NCBI GenBank assembly: GCA_020630575.1
Contig: JAHDBD010000025.1
Coordinates: 1-64,000, forward strand
Direction: 5' to 3'
DNA from: Bernardetia sp.
Lineage (GTDB): Bacteria > Bacteroidota > Bacteroidia > Cytophagales > Bernardetiaceae
Length of the DNA stretch: 64,000 nt
Positions 36,257 through 45,001 of the stretch are shown here, one piece after another (within the stretch, counting starts at the first letter, position 1; every line of letters begins with the position of its first letter). The notes under the pieces were generated by a model. That model did not search any database and was not told where the DNA came from. It saw only the letters and a list, made by a program, of their open reading frames with translations. The position numbers and the translations under genes are program-made.

Positions 36257-38875
36257 TTAAACTTTTATTCCGATTATACAAATATCATCAATTTGCTTTT
36301 GATGCCTTCCTATCCAATCTCTCAAGTTATTTTTTAATGCTCTACGTTGTTGAGACATAGAAGAGTTATAGGTATCATAAAGAAGGCTTCTAAATTGTTT
36401 GGACATAAATTTTCGTCCGTTCTCTCCCCCAAATTGATCTTGATAACCATCAGAATACAAATAAAATGCTTCTACCTCATCTAAATCAATAGTATGGTTG
36501 GTATATGTATTTGATTCTACTTTTTTACTTCTTCCTCCTATAGACACTGGGTCTGCTTTGATAACCGTCATATTAGATTTTTCGTCTCCTTCTTTTCGTT
36601 CTTTATGTATATAAACAAGAGGATTTTTTGCTCCAGCAAATTCTAATGTCCCTTTTTCCTTATCAACAACAGCAACAGAGACATCCATTCCATCTCTATT
36701 CTTAGTTGTTTTTTGTTTTAATATATCTGTAATCTGTATTTGTAATCCTTCTAAAATAAGACTTGGAGTAGTTATTTTACGATATTCGACAATTTCATTC
36801 AAAACCATTGTTCCTAATAAAGACATAAAAGCACCTGGTACGCCATGCCCTGTACAGTCAGCTACTACAACAATTTTACGATTTTCTACTTCTGCATACC
36901 AATAAAAATCTCCTGAAACGATGTCTTTGGGTACAAAAAAGATGAAAGAGTCTTTAAAAATATTCTGTATTTCGTTCGTTCCTCCAAGTAAAGCAGACTG
37001 AATACGTTGAGCATAATTAACACTTGATACAAAGTTGTCATGCTGATTTTTAATTTGCTTTGATTTCTGTTCAATATTAATTCTAGCTATTTCAGACTTA
37101 GTAACATCTTGTAGTGTTCCACGCTGCCCTATCAAATTTCCCTCTTTATCAAAAGAAGGATACCCTTTTTCTTTTATGTAAAGTACATGGTTGGAAGGAG
37201 TATTTATTTTATATATTTCATTAAATTTATTTTTTGATTCTACCACTTCTGCCCATTTATTAGTTACTCTCACCAAGTCTTGAGGGTTTATCCATTTTCT
37301 AAAATCAGCTAGAGAACTAGGAGTGTCCTGTTTGTCTATATAAAAAATATTTGCAAAGCTATCTGACCAATTTATACTTTTGGATAGTATATCTATATCA
37401 TAGCTTGCTATTTTGGCTAGTTGTTGTGCTTCTTCCAAATGCTCTTTATTTTTTTCAGCATTCTCAAAAAGGGATTTTACTCTCTGATTTTGCTTTATTT
37501 CTTCAGTAATATCTTGAACTGTACCGACAACTTGATGAGCTTCATCCTTATCATCATAGTTAATCATAATAAAAGCACGATAATGTTTCCACTCTACCAT
37601 ATCAGCAAGATAGGCAGGTCTTGCTCTATATTCTGTAAAAAACTCTTTTGTATGTGTAGATATAGCTTCAGAAAGTTGATTTTGACTGACCACAAAATCA
37701 TCAGGAGCTACATTTTCTTTAAAGACATTCGGAGTAATTACATTTCCTTCTTCTAATCTGTATATATAAGGTAAATTATCTGAATGTTGGATTGTTTTTT
37801 CCTTCAAATCCCAAATAAAACTACCCATTTTTGCCATTTTTTCGGCTTGGGAAAGTAAATTTTGTTTTTGTTCTATTTGCTCTTGGGTGGCTAATAAGTT
37901 TTCATTTTTCTCTAAAAATTTAGCATTAGCTTCTTCAACATCAAAGAAGGCTTGTTTTACTCTATCTATAGTTGGTTTGAGTACAAAAACAGCTAAACTA
38001 GATATAAATAAAATAATCACTACTACTAAGGCAAACTGTATGGTTTTAAAATTTTCGTTTTTATTATCTACTCTTTTTTCATAGTTAGTAATAATAGATT
38101 TCATAAGAATGGAAAACTCCTCTTGATTTTTTTCTACTTGCTTTATTGTTTTTGTAGTATTATTTGTAAGTTTTAAAGAATCAGGGTTTTTGATTGGAAA
38201 CGGAATCAAAAGTTTATTGCCATTTGTAATTACATTTTGATAGCTTCTTTTTAAGGAATCAAATAAATTTTGATTTTTTTGATTTGCTCCTACTAGTTCA
38301 AATTGTTGTATGAAATTTTGGTGTCCTTCTTTCAAATCTTTTATTGCAAGACGTAGAGAATTGGTATGTTTTGTTTTTTCATCAGCTTCCGTAATGGGAA
38401 TTTTAATAGCATTGTAGAGGATATTTTGACTAATTATACGCTGATTATTTCCAATTTTAATTAAATAGAGGGCATTTTGCTCTTTACTTGAAAAGTTTTG
38501 TAATAACAAAAAGGATGTTATCAGCATTGTAGAAATTAGGATAGGAAAAATGCTATTTGCAATTCGCATTCTTCTTATAATAGCTTTGTTGTCTTTATTG
38601 TATTTATCAATATTGGTATGATGCAACAAACTATTTTCTTTCAATCTATCAATATAAAAACCAATTGTACCAAAGGAACTTGCTAAAATCAAAGGAACAG
38701 AATCTATGACAAAATGTATAGGATTATTTATATGAAGACGAACCACCATGTTCCAACCTAAAGTCATTCCATTAAAAAATAACCCATCTAAAATCCAAGA
38801 AAAAAAAGGAAAGAGAAGTCCAAATAAAAAACCTCCAAGTATATAACCCTTTGTGTTTGAGATGCTATTCTTCAA
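36257..38875 (-). CDS. PilJ-like / PAS / SpoIIE-type PP2C phosphatase (paralogue 2)
   Basis: An 872-residue paralogue of the next gene downstream, with the same order of membrane helices, PilJ-like sensor (IKIGNNQRIISQNILYNA), coiled coil, two PAS domains and PP2C domain. The phosphatase motifs SGDFYWY, VADCTGHGVPGAFMSLLG, DGMDVSVAV, YLYSDGYQDQFGG and DDICIIG are all intact. The N-terminal FGLLFPFFSWILDGLFF segment is almost the same in both proteins, while the periplasmic sensor region diverges strongly. That pattern fits duplication followed by ligand specialisation. The 341-base spacer between the two genes carries dispersed palindromes, so they are probably not one simple operon. Confidence 0.92.
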   Translation of the reverse strand: MKNSISNTKGYILGGFLFGLLFPFFSWILDGLFFNGMTLGWNMVVRLHINNPIHFVIDSVPLILASSFGTIGFYIDRLKENSLLHHTNIDKYNKDNKAIIRRMRIANSIFPILISTMLITSFLLLQNFSSKEQNALYLIKIGNNQRIISQNILYNAIKIPITEADEKTKHTNSLRLAIKDLKEGHQNFIQQFELVGANQKNQNLFDSLKRSYQNVITNGNKLLIPFPIKNPDSLKLTNNTTKTIKQVEKNQEEFSILMKSIITNYEKRVDNKNENFKTIQFALVVVIILFISSLAVFVLKPTIDRVKQAFFDVEEANAKFLEKNENLLATQEQIEQKQNLLSQAEKMAKMGSFIWDLKEKTIQHSDNLPYIYRLEEGNVITPNVFKENVAPDDFVVSQNQLSEAISTHTKEFFTEYRARPAYLADMVEWKHYRAFIMINYDDKDEAHQVVGTVQDITEEIKQNQRVKSLFENAEKNKEHLEEAQQLAKIASYDIDILSKSINWSDSFANIFYIDKQDTPSSLADFRKWINPQDLVRVTNKWAEVVESKNKFNEIYKINTPSNHVLYIKEKGYPSFDKEGNLIGQRGTLQDVTKSEIARINIEQKSKQIKNQHDNFVSSVNYAQRIQSALLGGTNEIQNIFKDSFIFFVPKDIVSGDFYWYAEVENRKIVVVADCTGHGVPGAFMSLLGTMVLNEIVEYRKITTPSLILEGLQIQITDILKQKTTKNRDGMDVSVAVVDKEKGTLEFAGAKNPLVYIHKERKEGDEKSNMTVIKADPVSIGGRSKKVESNTYTNHTIDLDEVEAFYLYSDGYQDQFGGENGRKFMSKQFRSLLYDTYNSSMSQQRRALKNNLRDWIGRHQKQIDDICIIGIKV

Positions 38876-39088
38876 TTCATATAAAAATTTAACAATGAAA
38901 TACTTTGGCTACTACTAGCTTCACAACAACAATATTGCTAATTCATAAATATAAGTACTTTTCATGAATTTTCATATTTAGAAAATGAAATTAAGTCATT
39001 TGAAATTATTTCTTCGACAAATCAGTCTGATTAAGATGTATTCAAATATAATTTTTGTGATTCAATTCAAACAATGCAAAAAGATTTG

Positions 39089-39096
39089 TACTTTTG
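39089..39096 (+). promoter_or_regulatory. -7 promoter element of the parvulin gene
   Basis: TACTTTTG followed by CACC fits the Bacteroidota TAnnTTTG element and lies 33 bases before the ATG at 39129. No well-spaced -33 TTG was found. Confidence 0.55.
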
Positions 39097-39128
39097 CACC
39101 GTTAAATTTTTACACAAAATTAAAGAAA

Positions 39129-41477
39129 ATGAATAAGTTTTTTTCTATACTTTCTGTTTTGGCAACGTTATTTTTTATTGCGTGTTCGCCAAAAACAGTT
39201 TCTAATAAGGTAAATTACCCACAATCGCCAACGCTTCTAAAAATAGATGACCAAATTGTTTCGGCTGATGAATTTGGATATCTCTATCAAAAAAATAATT
39301 CTACAGAGGAAGATAGCCTTTGGAATAGAGAAAAAATTCAAGAATACTTAGATTTATATATCAATTTTAAACTCAAAGTAGAAGAAGCTAAAGAGCTAGG
39401 AATGGATACTTCTCAGGCTTTCAAAAAAGAATTTGAAATTTATAAAAATCAGCTTGCTGAGCCGTATCTTACACCTAAAAATGTAAGTGAAAAATTGGTA
39501 AAAGAAGCCTATTCTCGTCTGAATGAATCAGTACGTGCTTCTCATATTCTGATAATGGTAGAGCAATATGCAAATCCAGAAGATACTTTGGCAGCCTACA
39601 AAAAGATTCAAGATGTCAGAAAAAAAGCTATAGCAGGAGAAAATTTTGCAGAATTGGCTAAAACGTACTCTGATGATCCATCGGGTAAAATAAATGGAGG
39701 AGATTTGTATTATTTTTCTTCTCTACAAATGGTTTATCCTTTCGAAACAGCAGCGTATAATACCGAAGAAGGTAAAGTTTCGGAGATTGTTCGTACTCGT
39801 TTTGGGTATCATATCTTAAAAGTTACTAACAAACAACCGTCTTTAGGAAAAGTGCAGTTAGCACATATTATGATTCGCTCATCTGACGGAATGATTGCAG
39901 AAGATACATTGAAGGCATATCGAAAAATTCAAGAAATTTATACACAGTTAGAAAAAGAAACTGATGAAGCCAAACAAAAAGAATTATTTGAAAATTTAGC
40001 AAAGCAGTTTTCAGAAGATTATCGCTCAAGAGAACGTGGTGGACAGCTTACCAATAATGGAAATCCAGAGTTTACTTCAGGAACGCTTGTACCTCCTTTC
40101 GAAGAAAAAATTTCTACTCTCAAAAAAGGCGAAATTACAGCACCTTTCAAAACTGCTTTCGGATGGCATATCGCTAGATTGATAGAAAAAGATGCTATCG
40201 AACCTTTTGAAGAACTGCAGCCTATTCTCCAACAAAAAATAGCAAAAGATTCTCGTGCTGAAATTCAACAAGCTGTTTTGATTGATAAACTAAAAACTGA
40301 AAATGGTTTTTCTCAAAACAAAAAAGCAGATGAGTTTTTAACACAAATGGCTGCCGATTCAGCTATTCAGAAAGCAAATATGTGGACAGTAAAGCGTTTT
40401 GAAACTCAAAATCCAAAATTAGTTAAAGATAAAAATTTATTTACTGTTGGAACAAAAAACTATATTTTAGATGATTTTGCATCTTATTTGGAAGAAGGTA
40501 ATAAATTGCCTGCTCCTGAAAAAGCATTGCCATTTTTGAGAGAGGAATTTCAAAGTTTTGTAGCTCAAAAGATTATTGAGAATGAAAAAGCATTGTTATC
40601 AAATAAATATCCTGACTATCGTTTCTTATTACAAGAATATTATGATGGTATTTTGCTTTTCAAGATTATGGAACAAAAAGTTTGGGCAAAAGCTCTAGCT
40701 GATCAAGAAGGCTTGATGAAGTTTTACGATGAAAATAAAGAAAATTACCGTTGGCAAGACAGAGCAAAAGTTACTATCTATAATGCAGCCGACCAAAAAA
40801 CACTTTCAATGTTGAAAGATAGTTTGAAGTTAGGTTATTATGAAACAGATAATTTCAAGCCTTTACAACTTGAGTTTTCTAGAAAAAACACGAATTTAGC
40901 AGAAAATCAAATAAAAAAATTAGGCCCTTTTGCACTTGCAGCCAAAACAAATCCTTCTTATGTTCTTACTATTGAAGCAGCAAAAGCAATAGGTGAAACT
41001 GATGCAATGATGCAAAGCCGTATTGATGCAATAAAAGCATACTTCAAAAGAGAAAGTGTAGATAATATCCGTTTTGTAGCTCAAAAAATAGGTAATGCAA
41101 ATGCTGCAAAAGCAACTATCCAACTCAAAATTTTTACAACAGATTATAAGGTTTTGGAAAAACGCTTTAATAAAGAAAATGCACTTCGTTTAGAAATTAC
41201 AGAAGGACTTTTTGAAAAACAAGCACAACCAGTTCTTGCAAAAGTAGACTTCGAAAAAGGAGATTATACTGTTGAAGAAAATGGTAGAATGTATTATGTA
41301 ATTGTTGAAGAGATTGAACCAGCTAGAGTGAAAAAATTAGAAGAAACTCGTGGTGTTGTTATTTCTGATTATCAACAATTCTTAGAAAAAGAATGGATTG
41401 AAGAACTACGTAAAAAATACGAATTCAGTACAGATGAAAAAGTAATGCAAGCTATTTTGGAGAAGAATAAAAAGTAA
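39129..41477 (+). CDS. Two-domain parvulin peptidyl-prolyl isomerase lipoprotein
   Basis: A 782-residue envelope protein. The ATG at 39129 is chosen because it begins a lipoprotein signal peptide ending FFIAC (Cys19) and lies just after the -7 element; a longer frame from 38985 would run through the promoter. Two consecutive rotamase/parvulin domains follow: one about 136-237 (VRASHILIMVEQ ... FGYHILKVTN) and one about 244-365 (VQLAHIMIRSSDG ... FGWHIARLIEK). The C-terminal 400 residues are a helix-rich chaperone-like region. It resembles PpiD/SurA-type periplasmic folding factors of Bacteroidota, which assist outer-membrane and secreted proteins. It ends in a terminator. Confidence 0.9.
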   Translation: MNKFFSILSVLATLFFIACSPKTVSNKVNYPQSPTLLKIDDQIVSADEFGYLYQKNNSTEEDSLWNREKIQEYLDLYINFKLKVEEAKELGMDTSQAFKKEFEIYKNQLAEPYLTPKNVSEKLVKEAYSRLNESVRASHILIMVEQYANPEDTLAAYKKIQDVRKKAIAGENFAELAKTYSDDPSGKINGGDLYYFSSLQMVYPFETAAYNTEEGKVSEIVRTRFGYHILKVTNKQPSLGKVQLAHIMIRSSDGMIAEDTLKAYRKIQEIYTQLEKETDEAKQKELFENLAKQFSEDYRSRERGGQLTNNGNPEFTSGTLVPPFEEKISTLKKGEITAPFKTAFGWHIARLIEKDAIEPFEELQPILQQKIAKDSRAEIQQAVLIDKLKTENGFSQNKKADEFLTQMAADSAIQKANMWTVKRFETQNPKLVKDKNLFTVGTKNYILDDFASYLEEGNKLPAPEKALPFLREEFQSFVAQKIIENEKALLSNKYPDYRFLLQEYYDGILLFKIMEQKVWAKALADQEGLMKFYDENKENYRWQDRAKVTIYNAADQKTLSMLKDSLKLGYYETDNFKPLQLEFSRKNTNLAENQIKKLGPFALAAKTNPSYVLTIEAAKAIGETDAMMQSRIDAIKAYFKRESVDNIRFVAQKIGNANAAKATIQLKIFTTDYKVLEKRFNKENALRLEITEGLFEKQAQPVLAKVDFEKGDYTVEENGRMYYVIVEEIEPARVKKLEETRGVVISDYQQFLEKEWIEELRKKYEFSTDEKVMQAILEKNKK

Positions 41478-41500
41478 AATTAATTATTTTCATTAGATCA

Positions 41501-41551
41501 AAAAAACACCTTATTTTATTCATTTTTTTGGATAGAATGAGGTGTTTTTTT
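41501..41551 (+). terminator. Rho-independent terminator after the parvulin gene
   Basis: Arms AAAAAACACCT / AGGTGTTTTTT, extended by imperfect pairing toward the loop, followed by T. The remainder of the 41478-41818 spacer contains the promoter and the inverted-repeat arm listed separately. Confidence 0.8.
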
Positions 41552-41704
41552 GTAAGTCTTTACTCAAGTACAAGAATATCAAACACACAAACTGAATCCA
41601 TAAATTACCCATTAAAAATGAGCGATAATTGAAGTATTTGCACGCCAATAACCAGCTAAGATAAGGCTTTTTATTTTAAAATAAAAATTAATTTCAATAT
41701 TTAC

Positions 41705-41735
41705 TTGTTTGCTAGTTTTATTATTATTACCTTTG
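41705..41735 (+). promoter_or_regulatory. Strong Bacteroidota promoter before the inverted-repeat gene
   Basis: TTG (41705-41707), a 20-base spacer, and TACCTTTG (41728-41735) match the TTG-N17-23-TAnnTTTG consensus. About 30 bases later comes TTGTTCTTTGAC (41764-41775). From memory this is very like the boxA-type sequence of Bacteroidota rRNA leaders (TTCTTTGACATATTG). Confidence 0.65.
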
Positions 41736-41769
41736 TATCAGCTAAAGTATTTTTTAGCAAAAATTGTTC

Positions 41770-42521
41770 TTTGACGTACTAACGAATTATTTGAGGTTTA
41801 TAATTAAAAAATTAAATTATGACCAAAATATTAAAAATTGGATATATCCAAACAGGATTATGTTGTGAAAATTCAACAAAAGGGAGGAGACCAGTAGCTT
41901 ATGAGGATTTAGAAAATGGAAAAATACAAGCATTTCCATTTACAGATATAATTGATAAAAATGGATTACGTAAAAGAACTTGTGAATTGGAATATAAAAT
42001 TAAGAAAACACCTATAAATAGACTTCCCAAAGATTCCAAACTAATGTTTGACCAAGCACAAGTTCTAGACAGTATAAATTTAATAAAAACGAAGGGGACG
42101 ATAGATTTGAAAAAGCATAAAATAGATTTATCAATATTTTTTCTAAATCGTATGCCAAATGAACCTTGCGATGAAAAAAATAAGTTAGGGAAGATTTTTA
42201 AACATAGGCATTGTAATAAGTATTATTTGGTTGTATCACCTGATACACTTAATAGAAACCCTCACCATCTAAGAGTGAATGTAATAGAAGTAAAAATAGA
42301 GGGAAATAAAGGAATCATCCTAAATGAAATAGACATATTAGATAAGCATAATCTTGAAAAATTTCCTATAAAAACACTAAATGATTTTGAGGTAGAGAAG
42401 ATTAATCAAGAATTTTTTGAGCAAGGAAAAAGGGAAGTTATTATACAAGTAAAAAATGATATTAAAATAGTTAAACCACAATAAAACAATTGCTTAAATA
42501 ATTCGTTAATAGTACGTCAAA
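41770..42521. repeat. Long-range inverted repeat enclosing one gene
   Basis: The left arm 41770-41792 (TTTGACGTAC then TAACGAATTATTT) is complementary at all 23 positions to the right arm 42496-42521 (AAATAATTCGTTA then GTACGTCAAA), except that the right arm carries three extra bases, ATA. The arms bracket the complete gene 41819-42484. No flanking target-site duplication was seen. Confidence 0.8.
41819..42484 (+). CDS. Orphan protein of unknown function inside an inverted repeat
   Basis: A 221-residue soluble, Lys/Asn-rich protein that I do not recognise. It lacks a signal peptide and membrane helices. Notable parts are the N-terminal IGYIQTGLCCENSTKGRRP, the Cys/His-containing PCDEKNKLGKIFKHRHCNKYYLV in the middle (possible metal site), and a C-terminal beta/alpha region ending EVIIQVKNDIKIVKPQ. 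The start ATG is preceded by AAAAAATTAAATT without a strong ribosome-binding site. It has its own TTG/TACCTTTG promoter, a boxA-like leader, flanking inverted arms and a terminator, so it is a self-contained transcription unit. It may be a mobile or accessory gene; function is unknown. Confidence 0.7.
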   Translation: MTKILKIGYIQTGLCCENSTKGRRPVAYEDLENGKIQAFPFTDIIDKNGLRKRTCELEYKIKKTPINRLPKDSKLMFDQAQVLDSINLIKTKGTIDLKKHKIDLSIFFLNRMPNEPCDEKNKLGKIFKHRHCNKYYLVVSPDTLNRNPHHLRVNVIEVKIEGNKGIILNEIDILDKHNLEKFPIKTLNDFEVEKINQEFFEQGKREVIIQVKNDIKIVKPQ

Positions 42522-42522
42522 C

Positions 42523-42555
42523 AAAAAAGCTATTCTTAATAGAATGGCTTTTTTG
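42523..42555 (+). terminator. Rho-independent terminator after the inverted-repeat unit
   Basis: Arms AAAAAAGCTATTCT and AGAATGGCTTTTTT with a TAAT loop begin one base after the right inverted arm. Confidence 0.85.
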
Positions 42556-42596
42556 TTTTTAGCTATAAATTTACTAATCCTCCAAACAACTACCGA

Positions 42597-42631
42597 ATTC
42601 CTATTTCCTAACTCCCAATTCCTAATCCTCC
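42597..42631. repeat. Heptad array, ATTCCTA type, entering the batA stop
   Basis: Five 7-base units in register: ATTCCTA, TTTCCTA, ACTCCCA, ATTCCTA, ATCCTCC. The batA stop codon (42622-42624) lies within the fourth unit. Confidence 0.5.
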
Positions 42632-43668
42632 AACGCACTAACCAAAAATGTATTTTTCAAAGCAAGCCAAATAATCAAGAATACAAATGCCCACGTTAAA
42701 TACATTTCATAAAAATCTCTCGTCAATGTAAATTTATTTTCTTTGATTTCAGAACGTTCTAATTTATCAATAGTAGAAAAAATTTCTCCCAAAGAAGCGT
42801 TGTTAGTAGCTCGGAAAAATTTCCCCTCACTTATTTGTGCAATCTGACGCATAACAGTTTCATCAAGTGTATTATCAATATATTGAACCTGTCCAAAACG
42901 GTTTCTGTAAGGTACTTTTCCTTCTTTACCTACACCAATAGTGTAAATTTTTATATCATATTTTTTTGCTAGTTTGGCTGCCGTAATTGGGTCAATTGTT
43001 CCTGCATTGCTTTCGCCGTCTGTCAAGAGTATCATTACTTTTGATTTGGTTTCGCTCTCACGCATTCTATTTGTGCCTACTCCAATAGCACTTCCGATGG
43101 CTGTTCCTCCTTTTTGTATCATTCTGAAATCTATTTCATCCAAATATCCATAAAGAAGTTCGTAATCTGTGGTGAGTGGAGCAAGGCTAAACGCATCACC
43201 AGCAAAGACTACAATTCCGATTCGGTCTTGCAAACGTCCTTTTATAAAGTTATTAGCTACCATTTTGGCTGCTTCTAAACGATTTGGCTTGAAATCTTCA
43301 ATTTGCATAGATTCCGAAATATCCATTACAATCATAATATCAATACCTTCTGTATAACGTTCAGGAGGCTGTTCAGAAGTTTTTTGAGGGCGAGCAAGTG
43401 CAATCAAAACAAAGACTAAAAACAGACTAAAAAATATTTTTGGAACGTGTCTCAAAATTGTCCAAAAATCTGACTTCAAACTTTTGTCTGGAAAGGCAAC
43501 TTCTAATTTTTGACGAAAACGCACAAAAATAAGCCATTTCAGTAAAAATAAAAATGGAACTCCAATAAGTGCATACAACCAAAATGGACTTTGCCAATCA
43601 AAACTACGAAGCGTTTCAAGACTAAACCATTTAAAATCTAACCATTCAAAACTTGATTTATCAAACAT
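42622..43668 (-). CDS. batA: BatA-like von Willebrand factor A membrane protein
   Basis: A 348-residue membrane protein with a helix near residues 31-50, another at about 70-90, a VWA domain (about 100-300) and a C-terminal helix (about 325-342). The metal-ion-dependent adhesion site is intact: DISES in IMIVMDISESM, Thr in QKGGTAIGSAIG, and Asp in LLTDGESNAGTI. This is the layout of BatA of the Bacteroidota aerotolerance (Bat) operon. It overlaps the upstream gene by 8 bases, so they are translationally coupled. Neither BatB, BatC nor BatD follows here, and no moxR or DUF58 gene precedes, so the locus is reduced or split. The last codons lie in a heptad array. Confidence 0.85.
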   Translation of the reverse strand: MFDKSSFEWLDFKWFSLETLRSFDWQSPFWLYALIGVPFLFLLKWLIFVRFRQKLEVAFPDKSLKSDFWTILRHVPKIFFSLFLVFVLIALARPQKTSEQPPERYTEGIDIMIVMDISESMQIEDFKPNRLEAAKMVANNFIKGRLQDRIGIVVFAGDAFSLAPLTTDYELLYGYLDEIDFRMIQKGGTAIGSAIGVGTNRMRESETKSKVMILLTDGESNAGTIDPITAAKLAKKYDIKIYTIGVGKEGKVPYRNRFGQVQYIDNTLDETVMRQIAQISEGKFFRATNNASLGEIFSTIDKLERSEIKENKFTLTRDFYEMYLTWAFVFLIIWLALKNTFLVSALED

Positions 43669-44722
43669 TTTCTTCTTGATTTAATTTTCTATTTCTTTTT
43701 TCAACTTGTTTCTCAACAGATGAATTTTGTTTTTTTGCTTTTTTATTTAAGTCATCTTCAGAAGTTACTCTCAGCTCTGCCAAACGTTTCTCAAATATGT
43801 TGATGGCATAATTCTTTAGATTTTGAAGTGCCAATTCTGTATTATTATCTATTTGTCCTCCATAAATGGCTCTATCAATTACTTTAAGATTTTGTCCTAA
43901 AGATTCATTTTTAGTAAGACGAGAAATTTCACTTGATGTATAAGTAGTAAAAGGTTCGTTTTTTAGCTTTTCGATATAGGCTTTCCACATTCCTAATGTA
44001 TGGTCGGTTGCTTCTGGATTTTCTATTCGTTTTAATTGGTTAGCATATTCTTGTATGAATTTTTCATGTTGGCTCTGCAAACGTTTCAAACGATAGCCTC
44101 TTCGAATGCTTTCGCCAAAAAATACAAAGAACAAAATAACTCCAGTTAATAGAACAACTACAATTAATCCATACAAAGGATAGTTTGTAAATCGTGGAAT
44201 TTCTAAAAAAGTAGTATTTTGATAAAAAGTAATACTATCTTTTTGTAGCATATTTTGTAAAGCTGCCTTTGATAAAACAAACTCAGTTTGTTTGGTAGAA
44301 ACTTCTGTAAAATACTTGAGTGTGTCACCTGTCTTTTGGTCAAGAACAAAAACGGGTAGTTTAAGAGTTTGGATAGTATCTAATTCAAAAGTTCGTAGCC
44401 AATAAATAGCACTATCAGTCGCTATACCTTTTGAGTCTGTTTGAGTAGGAAAGGCATCTGTTTTTACCCATTCAAAAGGCTCAAAATTATAGGTTGAGTC
44501 AGCAAAGATAACTTCTTTGTCATAATTATGAACAAAGATGACTTTAAAAGGAATGTGCTTGCCAACCTTCAAACTGTCTTTTGAAAAAGAGCCTGTTATA
44601 GTTGGTAAATTATCCTTTTCATCATTATTTTGTGCAGAACTAAAAAAAGCACCAAAAATAAAATTTCCAAATAGAAAAGATAAAATTAGTAAAGGAAAAA
44701 AGTATTTTTTATTGATTTTCAT
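43661..44722 (-). CDS. BatD-like or Bat-operon membrane protein
   Basis: A 353-residue protein. A signal peptide ends about residue 31 (SSAQ). A beta-sandwich N-terminal domain (about 40-165, DSLKVGKHIPFKVIFVHNYDKEVIF) precedes a membrane helix at about 182-203 and a charged cytoplasmic helical tail ending KQVEKRNRKLNQEENV. This is the arrangement of the protein that precedes batA in Bacteroidota Bat operons. Its stop overlaps the batA start by 8 bases. Upstream lies a dispersed palindrome and divergent small-protein genes, so this is the first gene of the two-gene unit. Confidence 0.7.
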   Translation of the reverse strand: MKINKKYFFPLLILSFLFGNFIFGAFFSSAQNNDEKDNLPTITGSFSKDSLKVGKHIPFKVIFVHNYDKEVIFADSTYNFEPFEWVKTDAFPTQTDSKGIATDSAIYWLRTFELDTIQTLKLPVFVLDQKTGDTLKYFTEVSTKQTEFVLSKAALQNMLQKDSITFYQNTTFLEIPRFTNYPLYGLIVVVLLTGVILFFVFFGESIRRGYRLKRLQSQHEKFIQEYANQLKRIENPEATDHTLGMWKAYIEKLKNEPFTTYTSSEISRLTKNESLGQNLKVIDRAIYGGQIDNNTELALQNLKNYAINIFEKRLAELRVTSEDDLNKKAKKQNSSVEKQVEKRNRKLNQEENV

Positions 44723-44749
44723 ATTTTATCATTACTTTTCACGGTATCG

Positions 44750-44782
44750 AAACCACAAGGGTCTTCAAAACCCTTAGGGTTT
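44750..44782 (+). repeat. Dispersed palindrome family B, copy 2
   Basis: Arms AAACCACAAGGG and CCCTTAGGGTTT (two mismatches) enclose TCTTCAAAA. It matches the reverse complement of 17682-17715. Confidence 0.75.
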
Positions 44783-45001
44783 AAAATTCAAGATTTTTGT
44801 ATTACAAACTTAACTTATAGAGTTCCTTTTTGCAATAGAATAGCTAAACTAATAACTTTTTTTGTGCAAATGCTTTGGGAAAGTTAGTCATTTTTTTTTA
44901 TTCTTCTTCAACAGCTTATGCTTTATTCTCAAAAAGACTTTATCAAGATGCAACGCTAAGAATATTTTTTGTATCTAAACCAAAAAATAACTTAACTAGC
45001 T

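Noticed and set aside
38985-39128. N-terminal 48-codon extension of the parvulin gene
   Set aside because: It runs through the TACTTTTG promoter and would bury the lipoprotein signal peptide; ATG 39129 is preferred.
41770-42521. A complete insertion sequence
   Set aside because: The arms look like terminal repeats, but the enclosed protein shows no transposase motif and no target-site duplication was seen, so it is listed only as an inverted repeat.
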